Program-made: the position numbers and the translations under genes | Notes under the pieces: model-generated | Told to the model about the DNA's origin: nothing | The model's input: only the letters and a program-made list of their open reading frames with translations | Databases searched by the model: none | DNA from: Cognatundibacterium crateris | GTDB taxonomy: Bacteria; Pseudomonadota; Gammaproteobacteria; Burkholderiales; Burkholderiaceae_D | Direction of reading: 5' to 3' | Length of the DNA stretch: 64,000 nt | Assembly (NCBI RefSeq): GCF_010078235.1 | Contig: NZ_JAABOS010000009.1 | Location: forward strand, 62,001-126,000 | Part shown: piece by piece, positions 9,070 through 16,321 of the stretch | How the letters are laid out: every line of letters starts with the position of its first letter | Numbering within the stretch: position 1 is the stretch's first letter

Positions 9070-9823
9070 GCATCACTTCACGGTAATCGCTGGGCGTCAT
9101 TCCTACGGTGGCGCGAAATACGCGTGAAAATGCACTGTGATCCTGATAGCCACAGGCCAGCGCGACTTCGGTGATGCTGCAATCGGATACAGACAACATA
9201 GCGGATGCCGCATCGAGCCGGATTTTGACCATCATCTGGCGCGGCGTCAGCGAAAATATCTTATGAAAATTGCGCTCCAGCTGGGCCACCGATAAGCCGG
9301 TCAGTTCAACCAATTCTGCCATGCTCACGGTCTGCGCATAATGCTGATGTAAGTGGCTGACTGCCGCAGCCACCTTGGCATACACCGGATGGCGTTGATC
9401 GGGCGCAGCCAGATCACGTGAAACGCCACACAAACCGATGATGGAACCAGCCTGATCACGCAGAGGCTTCTTTTGGGTCAGACACCAGCCCGGACTGCGG
9501 TTCGGATACAAGTGCAATTCCAGCTGATCGCGTAATTCCTTTGCGCCTTTCAATACCATCGCATCCTGCGTTGCATAACTGACGGCTAAAGAACTGGGGA
9601 ACAAATCCGCGGCACTGCGGCCCAGCAAAGCGGATTTTTCGCGCAAACCACAGCGTCTGACCAAAGTCTGATTGACCACGATGTAGCGCCCAGCCGTATC
9701 TTTTACAAAAAATACGATATCGCCCATGGAGTCGAACAGACTCTCGGCGAAAAACACATCCGCTACATGCTGAGCCAGCCATGCGCGCTGATCCTGTACG
9801 GAATACTGCCTGCCCTCTTCCAT
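9047..9823 (-). CDS. AraC-family regulator with N-terminal PAS domain
   Basis: About 258 residues. An N-terminal PAS-like sensor (~15-125: FFVKDTAGRYIVVNQTLVRRCG; then LCGVSRDL) is followed by a C-terminal AraC/XylS double helix-turn-helix (~150-250: MAELVELTGLSVAQLERNFHKIF ... ITEVALACGYQDHSAFSRVFR..VGMTPSDYR). PAS-AraC regulators of this type often respond to small metabolites. The ATG at 9823 is preferred because AAAGGA sits 5-6 nt upstream; the ATG six bases earlier (9829) would overlap that site. It faces the hydroxyproline epimerase gene, so a role in its control is plausible but inferred. Confidence 0.85.
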   Translation of the reverse strand: MEEGRQYSVQDQRAWLAQHVADVFFAESLFDSMGDIVFFVKDTAGRYIVVNQTLVRRCGLREKSALLGRSAADLFPSSLAVSYATQDAMVLKGAKELRDQLELHLYPNRSPGWCLTQKKPLRDQAGSIIGLCGVSRDLAAPDQRHPVYAKVAAAVSHLHQHYAQTVSMAELVELTGLSVAQLERNFHKIFSLTPRQMMVKIRLDAASAMLSVSDCSITEVALACGYQDHSAFSRVFRATVGMTPSDYREVMRDSQPAN

Positions 9824-10149
9824 TCCCATCCTTTCTGTGTGCCTGACCGCATTTCGTTAATATATTAATGCTATCGGGCATCAGCATACCTGATAGTCTT
9901 GCTAAATAGCCAGAACAGCATAACTGCCTGCCAGCCTTACCAACATAATCAGACCTAAGGCCCCACAAATCGGGCTACAACTGCGCTCCCGCAACAAGAA
10001 TGCCGGGAAATGTGCATCTCTACGACATCTCATCCTTTTCTATGAGCATGAAATGCAAATAATTGAAATTGTATTTTTTTACAAGGTAAAATCCCCGTTA
10101 AAACCAAGGTGCAGCTCCTGAGCCGCTAAAAATTGGTACATATGAGGGA
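9824..10149. other. Intergenic region between divergent AraC and GntR genes
   Basis: 326 bp, AT-rich, no gene. It must hold the promoters of both divergent regulators. A candidate GntR-gene promoter is given separately; no clear operator for either protein was seen. Confidence 0.55.
10063..10092 (+). promoter_or_regulatory. Candidate sigma-70 promoter of the GntR gene
   Basis: TTGAAA at 10063-10068, 18-bp spacer, TAAAAT at 10087-10092; about 58 bp before the GntR start. By eye only. Confidence 0.4.
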
Positions 10150-10830
10150 ATGAACATGCTCGTAAAACAAGAATTTGTACCTGCTAACGCACCAAAAATG
10201 CGGGCAGCCGACATTGCATACAATGCAATTGAAAGCATGATAGTGAAACTCGAATTGCGCCCAGGCGCACCTGTAGTGGAAGCCGAGTTAGTAGAGAAAA
10301 CCGGCCTCGGCCGCACCCCATTGCGCGAAGCGCTGATGCGCATGTCTTCCAACGGCCTGATCGTGCAGATGCCACGCCGTGGCCTGGTGATCAGCGATAT
10401 TCATGCCAGTGAGTATATGAATGTGATAGCGACCCGGCGCGTGTTAGATGGTCTGATCGCGCAGCAGGCAGCCCAACTCGCCAGTGCGGAACAAAGAAAA
10501 GATATGCTGCTCTGGGCTGATAAAATGCTCATCGCAGCCAAATGCCATGATCTGGGTGCTTACATGGCGGCCGATCAGGCTTTTGACATCATTGTGCATG
10601 AAGCTTGCGGTAATCCCTCAGCCGTCCAGGCGGTGGTACCGCTGGTCATACAATGCCGCCGCTTCTGGTATGCCTATCAGCATGCAGGCGATGTCGAGGA
10701 AGGTGCGCGTTGCCACATGCTGGCTGCCAAAGCCATTGCCAAGGGCAATGCTGAACTGGCGGTCAAAGCCAGTCATGGTCTGATGGATTATCTGGTCAGC
10801 TTTGCCAGCGAAGTCATGGGTAAAAAATAA
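10150..10830 (+). CDS. GntR-family (FadR/FCD subfamily) transcriptional regulator
   Basis: 226 residues. N-terminal winged helix (~18-85: AYNAIESMIVKLELRPGAPVVEAELVEKTGLGRTPLREALMRM..GLI) is the GntR DNA-binding domain; the all-helical remainder is an FCD ligand-binding domain, with His residues (H in FDIIVHEACGN and later HMLAA, ASHG) of the type that bind a metal and a carboxylate ligand. ATG 10150 follows GAGGGA with good spacing. FCD regulators usually repress catabolic genes for acids or amino acids. The nearest catabolic gene is the 4-hydroxyproline epimerase, but the link is only by proximity. Confidence 0.88.
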   Translation: MNMLVKQEFVPANAPKMRAADIAYNAIESMIVKLELRPGAPVVEAELVEKTGLGRTPLREALMRMSSNGLIVQMPRRGLVISDIHASEYMNVIATRRVLDGLIAQQAAQLASAEQRKDMLLWADKMLIAAKCHDLGAYMAADQAFDIIVHEACGNPSAVQAVVPLVIQCRRFWYAYQHAGDVEEGARCHMLAAKAIAKGNAELAVKASHGLMDYLVSFASEVMGKK

Positions 10831-10904
10831 CACGGGCCGCAAGCAATGCCGGAGCGTCGGAAGTCTCCCACGCTCAGCGTGGCGCCGGCGAGCATTGCGC
10901 AAAC

Positions 10905-11837
10905 TTACTCGCTTTCTGGCTCCTGCTCTTCCATCCCTGTTTGCACGCTCTTGCCCTGCCCCAGCAACACTGGTGGCACATAGGTCGCGAGCAAATGCGC
11001 ACGGCTGGCCGGCGTTTCCAGGCTGATACGACCCAGCGCGCCGCTGCGGTAATCGAGCAGCAAAGTATGCGACGCTTTTTCAAAATCGAGGTCGCCGCCT
11101 TTCAGTTTAAAGCCGCGCTTTTTAGCAATGCCTTCCACCACGGCGACACCATCCATGCCTTCGAGCTGAAAGCCATAGCGGCTAACCAGTGATTGCGGAT
11201 AGTGCTGCAATAACAGCTCAGCCAGGAAAGTCGCAATCTCTTCCTCGATCAGCGCATTAATGCCGATTGCATGGCTGGCAGCCAGCATCAGACCATCGGT
11301 CGGATGCTCAATTTTCGGCCACAGCATACCCGGTGTATCAGTCAGTATCATGTTCTTACCAAGATACAGTCTTTGCTGGGTCTTGGTCACCGCAGGTTCA
11401 TCACCCACATTCGCCACCCGCTTTTTGAGTAAGGCATTCATCAGCGTGGATTTACCCACGTTCGGAATACCCATGATCATCATGCGTAAAGGCTTGGTTG
11501 GCACGCCGCGATGTGGTGCCAGCTTGAGCGCAAAGCCAGGCACTTTAGCCACATCAGCCGGTTTCTTACAGCTCATCGCCACCGCAAACACATTTTTCTG
11601 GGCATTGAAATAATCCAGCCAGGCCTTGGTCGCCTGCGGATCTGCCAGATCGGCCTTATTCAAAATCTTGAGGCAGGGACGCTGGCGAAAGGTGCGCAAC
11701 TGCTCAACCATAGGATTGCAACTGGCCTGAGGGATACGTGCATCCAGCACTTCTATCACCAGATCGGTACTTTCCATGGTTTCCGCTGCCTTCTTGCGCG
11801 CAGCGTTCATGTGACCGGGGAACCATTGTATGGACAT
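10905..11837 (-). CDS. ylqF: Ribosome biogenesis GTPase YlqF (circularly permuted GTPase)
   Basis: About 310 residues starting at MSIQWFPGHM, the typical YlqF/RbgA beginning; AAGAAG lies upstream of ATG 11837. The order of GTPase motifs is permuted: G4 (LNKADL, ~60) comes before G1 (GIPNVGKST, ~125) and G3 (DTPGMLWP, ~170), as in the YlqF/RbgA family that helps late 50S-subunit assembly. A C-terminal helical RNA-binding part follows. The last residues are acidic and less conserved. An upstream in-frame start (11888) would add 17 unconserved residues. Confidence 0.92.
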   Translation of the reverse strand: MSIQWFPGHMNAARKKAAETMESTDLVIEVLDARIPQASCNPMVEQLRTFRQRPCLKILNKADLADPQATKAWLDYFNAQKNVFAVAMSCKKPADVAKVPGFALKLAPHRGVPTKPLRMMIMGIPNVGKSTLMNALLKKRVANVGDEPAVTKTQQRLYLGKNMILTDTPGMLWPKIEHPTDGLMLAASHAIGINALIEEEIATFLAELLLQHYPQSLVSRYGFQLEGMDGVAVVEGIAKKRGFKLKGGDLDFEKASHTLLLDYRSGALGRISLETPASRAHLLATYVPPVLLGQGKSVQTGMEEQEPESE

Positions 11838-12497
11838 GCTTATTCTTCTTTTTGCTAAATCAAAGCGATATTGTACGGAAGTATGCACAGCTTATGCCTA
11901 AAAATTCCGTACAGCATGGTAAATCAGGCGGATTGCGGGGTGTAGCTGCCATGCCCATGCGTTTCACTCATCGCAGACGGAGTAAAAAAGCAGCAACCCA
12001 CTCACATTTATCCAGCAAATATCAGCTTAAGAGCAAATCTTGCAAATTATCAATATTACATCAATATTGAAATAAAGTTAAATGAACTATTTTACAACAG
12101 AGCACAAAACATTCAGGAGTAATTTATCGAAAAAGCAATTTCCTTGAAATGACTTACTTTGAGTTTTACACATCGTATTGACAAGACTTTGGAAGAGATG
12201 GTTGATCTGCATCGGTTCAAAAATGTTCATACCGGTCAGACGTTGGTGTTCTAGAAGAGCATTACTGCATTGCCAGCAAGACCAGTGTCTGTACAAAGTC
12301 GACTTGTTTGCTGATCGCCATTATTAAAAAGGAATTGCAATTGAAATCCTTGCTCTTCACTTTATTACAGATTTTATCGGTGTCCGTTTTTGAGAAAACT
12401 GAGATTTCATGCGCCTTTCAAACCAACAATTACATTTCTGACACAGCATCCGCTGCTAACCAATTGAATTTATTCGATTTTTAACCGGGAACTAGTG
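11838..12497. other. AT-rich intergenic region at left edge of the Rhs island
   Basis: 660 bp without a supported gene. Composition becomes clearly AT-rich from about 12.0 kb. It holds a perfect inverted repeat CAATATT-ACATC-AATATTG at 12051-12069. A 69-codon minus-strand frame (12087-12296) has no ribosome site or family signal. The promoter of the Rhs genes should be here but none stands out. Confidence 0.55.
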
Positions 12498-14828
12498 ATG
12501 TTGAATATCTCCAAACTAGCAACAATCCTTTTATTATTTTTTTCGGCTAACAGTTGTTTTTCCGATGAAGTAATCCTGCCTGATACTACGCCTAGAATTC
12601 CTCAGACGCCGGGCTATCCCCCGGGAGTTTGGCTGATTTCGCCTTACCGCGCTCACGGTTTGCCAAATGTAGGTACCGATGGGTTTTATTCGGCGCAATG
12701 TGAGGCGATGCAGATTGCCCATTGTGGGGATTCTCCTACTTGCAAAGTCTTTCCTCCAAGTAGAAATGATGGAGATGGCGGTATGAGTGCCGGGTGTCCA
12801 ATGGACACTTATCGTGATGGACGAGAGGGGTCTGCAGGATTTAGTTGGAGTATAAATTATTCCTGCCAGAAAAATTATTCTTGGGATGAAACGTTAAAAA
12901 CGTGTGTAAGAGCACCTGAGCTGTCCAAAGATTCTGGCTCCCCACCATGCGGGAACAAAAAAGCAAACCCGGTGAATGCCGCTGGAGGAAATAAATTCCA
13001 GGAGGAAGTTTTGTATGAGGGGGCCGGAAATTTTCCTCTTCGATTTTCAATGTTTTATAACAGTGCTCAGTTTAGGGCAAATATCACCGGTTTCACTGTA
13101 TATCCGCTTTGGAGAGATTCTTATGAGGGGACGCTGGAAGAATATGTGGAGGTAGTGGCAAGAGGAAATATGGGGCTGTTTTTTGTTGAAAAGGTGCTCA
13201 TGATTCGACCAGATGGCACAAGAATTGTTTTTGGAAAAAAAAATGGGATGTGGGTTGCGAATGGCAATGTCAATGGGAAATTGACACATGAAAATTCAAA
13301 AGAGAATGTATGGAAATATGTTAATGATAAAGGTGATGTAGAGACTTACTCCGGAGGGTGGTATAGCGTTGCACTTGATGCCGGATCAAAGGAATTGAAG
13401 CCGTGGATGCATACCTATCATTATTTAACTTCAATTGAGACAAAGAATCATTACCGTATCAATATTGAACGTTCTTCAGAAGGGCAGTTGGCAAGTGTTA
13501 GCGATTCATTTGGAAAACAGTTAACGTTTCAGTCTAAAAATGATGGCAGAGGTGTAATTTATTTGATGAAAGATCCTGCCGGTGATGTAACGGAAATAAT
13601 GTTTGATATACCGAGCAGATTGACAAACGTGTTATTTCCTAACGGCAAAAAGCGACGCTACATTTATCAAGATCAAGAGCGAAGTTTTGGTGCACCTTTG
13701 CTGACTGGTATCGAAGATGAGAATTCGGCAAGGTTTGCAACGTGGTCGTATACTTACTACGGTGATGTCTGGAACGGTGGTTTATATGCGAGAGTTTCAT
13801 CAAGTCGCCATGGACTTGATGCTGATGTTTTTGAGTTTGGCTATCTGGATGATGGTTCGACTTGGGTAACTGACCCTCTTAAGAGCAGCAGTCAACTAAA
13901 CTTCCAGAGATATTCAGGTCGCAACTATCTTACTACGCAAAGTCAGCCTGCAGGGAGTGGATGCGCTGCTTCTACGAGTACATTAGCTTACGATTTCAAC
14001 GCAAATATTGTATCTAAATCGAATTTCAATGGAACAAAAACCTTATATGCGTATGAGTCGAGAAATTTAGAAGTTGAGCGAACAGAGGCTTCAGGTACAC
14101 CACAAGCAAAAACCACCAGTACCTCATGGCATCCCACATATCGGATTCCGGTTCAAATTAATGAGCCATTACTGCGTACGACTTTTGTCTACGACGACAG
14201 TGGTAATTTGCTTTCAAAAACCGAGCAAGCGACTTCTGATGCCAATGGTAGTAAGGGCGCGGCAGCTGAGGTTGTTGGCATTCCTCGTGTTTGGAACTAT
14301 ACCTACAATTCCTTTGGGCAGATGTTGACGGAGACTGGCCCACGAACAGATGTTGTTGATAAAGTTACTTATACTTATGATGAAAAAGCTAATCTGACCA
14401 GCATCACCAATGCGGCTGGACACGTCACCTCGTATTCGAATTATGACCCACATGGCCATGTCGGTACTATCACTGATCCGAATGGCTTAGTCACTACGCT
14501 CACTTATGCGCCGCGTGGATGGCTGACTAGCCGAACTACCACGGGTGACGGAGTTCTTGAGACAAGCTCATACACTTATGATGGCGTAGGTCAAATGACG
14601 CAGGTCACACTTCCTGACGGCAATAGCGTGAGTTACTCCTATGATGACGCCCATCGTCTAATCAAGATTACAGACAAGCTTGGTAACAGCATCAACTACA
14701 CGTTAGATGGTATGGGAAATCGAGTTAATGAGACAGTTACGGATGTCAGTGGTAACTTGAAACGTCGCGTCACACGCATTTACGATGCACTGAATCGCCT
14801 TCAGCAAGTGACAGGAGGTGTGCAATGA
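12498..14828 (+). CDS. Rhs/YD-repeat protein, N-terminal part (split Rhs component 1)
   Basis: 776 residues. A Sec signal peptide (~1-22, LATILLLFFSANSCFS) is followed by a Cys-bearing region, a DUF6531-like segment (~155-240; NPVNAAGGNKFQEEVLYEG), a beta-rich part, then YD repeats from ~510 to the end (YTYDEKANLTSITNAAG, YSYDDAHRLIKITDKLG). YD repeats build the hollow Rhs/teneurin beta-cage that encloses a C-terminal toxin. It stops mid-repeat (YDALNRLQQVTGGVQ) with no core or C-terminal domain. Its stop overlaps the next gene by ATGA (14825-14828). ATG 12498 is preferred over GTG 12495 because GGGA sits 7 nt upstream. The first 1.5 kb is AT-richer than neighbours, suggesting transfer. Confidence 0.85.
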   Translation: MLNISKLATILLLFFSANSCFSDEVILPDTTPRIPQTPGYPPGVWLISPYRAHGLPNVGTDGFYSAQCEAMQIAHCGDSPTCKVFPPSRNDGDGGMSAGCPMDTYRDGREGSAGFSWSINYSCQKNYSWDETLKTCVRAPELSKDSGSPPCGNKKANPVNAAGGNKFQEEVLYEGAGNFPLRFSMFYNSAQFRANITGFTVYPLWRDSYEGTLEEYVEVVARGNMGLFFVEKVLMIRPDGTRIVFGKKNGMWVANGNVNGKLTHENSKENVWKYVNDKGDVETYSGGWYSVALDAGSKELKPWMHTYHYLTSIETKNHYRINIERSSEGQLASVSDSFGKQLTFQSKNDGRGVIYLMKDPAGDVTEIMFDIPSRLTNVLFPNGKKRRYIYQDQERSFGAPLLTGIEDENSARFATWSYTYYGDVWNGGLYARVSSSRHGLDADVFEFGYLDDGSTWVTDPLKSSSQLNFQRYSGRNYLTTQSQPAGSGCAASTSTLAYDFNANIVSKSNFNGTKTLYAYESRNLEVERTEASGTPQAKTTSTSWHPTYRIPVQINEPLLRTTFVYDDSGNLLSKTEQATSDANGSKGAAAEVVGIPRVWNYTYNSFGQMLTETGPRTDVVDKVTYTYDEKANLTSITNAAGHVTSYSNYDPHGHVGTITDPNGLVTTLTYAPRGWLTSRTTTGDGVLETSSYTYDGVGQMTQVTLPDGNSVSYSYDDAHRLIKITDKLGNSINYTLDGMGNRVNETVTDVSGNLKRRVTRIYDALNRLQQVTGGVQ
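14813..14820 (+). promoter_or_regulatory. Strong ribosome binding site for split Rhs component 2
   Basis: AGGAGGTG lies inside the end of component 1 and 4 nt before ATG 14825. This near-perfect Shine-Dalgarno supports a real translation start rather than a frameshifted continuation. Confidence 0.8.
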
Positions 14829-16252
14829 AATCCTCAACCTCAACAATGTACCTGACTGGGCTTGCCGTGGCTGCACTCAGCCTGACAGTACAAGCCCAGA
14901 CACCTGTTCAGAACACGACAATTCTGTATGAGTACGATGCCTCGGGTAATCTCACCAAAACCACCAACTCACTGAATGCGTCAACACGGCAAATATATGA
15001 TCCGCTGGGTCGCCTACAATCCCAAATCAATGCAAATCAGCAAACCACCAATTATGTGTACGATGGACAAAACCGCCTGATTCAGGTTACTGATGCGCGC
15101 AATTTGACGACAACCTATTCGATTGATGGGCTTGGCAATCAGCGACAACTTAACAGCCCCGATACAGGCACAACCATCAACACAGTAGATGCTGCCGGGA
15201 ATGTGATCAGTAGTACGGATGCCAAAGGACAGACTACCCGATACACTTATGATGTACTCAACCGTATCACAACAATTACTTATCACGATGGAAAAATCTG
15301 CAGTTACAGCTATGACCAGGGAGCGAATGCCAAAGGACGTCTGACCCAGATCAGCGATTCTGCCGGAACCATTCAATACATCTATGACGCCCGTGGTCGC
15401 CTGTTAACAGAAACCCGCACCATTGCAGCCGCTCGGATCAACAGCGTGACGCGCTATCAATATGATGCTGGTGGACAACTGCAAAAACTGACTTATCCCA
15501 ACGGGCGAATACTGACTTACACACGTGACAGCATGGGACGTATCACCCAGGTTGATACGCTGAAGGATGGGATGAATCTGACCCTGTTAAGTCAGGTGAC
15601 CTATCAGCCATTTGGCGGGGTAAAGGGCTACATCAATAGCGCCGGACAAAGTTACCAACGAGGATTTGATCTGGATGGACGCGTCAGCAGTTACACCCTG
15701 AATAACGCCCGACAGCTTGTCAATTATGATCCGGCCAACCGCATTGTCGCCATCAATGATGCGATGGATAATCAACGGCAGACCAGCTACGACTATGACA
15801 AAACAGACCAGCTGACCACCTATCTCACCCCACAGGCCAATCAGAATTTCACTTACGACCCGGTTGGTAACCGCAGCAGCAAAACATCAGGCACAAGCAC
15901 CACTAACTATAACTATAGCTCCACCAGTAATCGTTTGATTCAGATAAATGGCGGCCAGACGAGCAATATCAGCATAGATGCAAATGGCAGCATAACCAAT
16001 AATGGGAATGCCCAGCTCACCTATGATGTGCGCGGTCGCCTGAGTAGCGTGACAAGCTCCGCCGGGGTAACCACCTACCTCGTTAATGCACTTGGTCAGC
16101 GAGTACAAAAGATATCGTCCGCTGGTACGGGTAACAGTATTTCTACCGTGTATCACTATGATCAGAGCGGCAAACTCATCAGTGAAAGTACAGGGCTGGA
16201 CAGTATCGACTATGTTTATCTTGATGACATACCGGTAGCCATCCTTAAGTGA
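14825..16252 (+). CDS. Rhs/YD-repeat protein, middle part with its own signal peptide (split Rhs component 2)
   Basis: 475 residues. A Sec signal peptide at 1-24 (LTGLAVAALSLTVQA|QT) is followed at once by YD repeats running to the end (YEYDASGNLTKTTN, YVYDGQNRLIQVTD, YTYDVLNRITTITYHDG, YNYSSTSNRLIQING). It ends in DYVYLDDIPVAILK, the stretch that in a one-piece Rhs protein leads directly into the Rhs core. It has neither the N-terminal DUF6531-like part nor a core. It overlaps component 1 by four bases and has its own strong ribosome site, so it is probably translationally coupled and exported to the periplasm separately. Confidence 0.85.
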   Translation: MKSSTSTMYLTGLAVAALSLTVQAQTPVQNTTILYEYDASGNLTKTTNSLNASTRQIYDPLGRLQSQINANQQTTNYVYDGQNRLIQVTDARNLTTTYSIDGLGNQRQLNSPDTGTTINTVDAAGNVISSTDAKGQTTRYTYDVLNRITTITYHDGKICSYSYDQGANAKGRLTQISDSAGTIQYIYDARGRLLTETRTIAAARINSVTRYQYDAGGQLQKLTYPNGRILTYTRDSMGRITQVDTLKDGMNLTLLSQVTYQPFGGVKGYINSAGQSYQRGFDLDGRVSSYTLNNARQLVNYDPANRIVAINDAMDNQRQTSYDYDKTDQLTTYLTPQANQNFTYDPVGNRSSKTSGTSTTNYNYSSTSNRLIQINGGQTSNISIDANGSITNNGNAQLTYDVRGRLSSVTSSAGVTTYLVNALGQRVQKISSAGTGNSISTVYHYDQSGKLISESTGLDSIDYVYLDDIPVAILK

Positions 16253-16321
16253 CGTACCAATGATGCGTATCTCTGATACGACATCCGTTTATCGCACAAT
16301 ACGACTACAGATAGGTAAGGT

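Noticed and set aside
12087-12296. 69-codon minus-strand frame in the AT-rich gap
   Set aside because: No ribosome site and no recognisable product; could be decayed sequence but cannot be supported.
12498-16252. Rhs components 1 and 2 as one gene broken by a frameshift
   Set aside because: Component 2 has a near-perfect ribosome site and a complete signal peptide right at its start, which a simple frameshift would not create.
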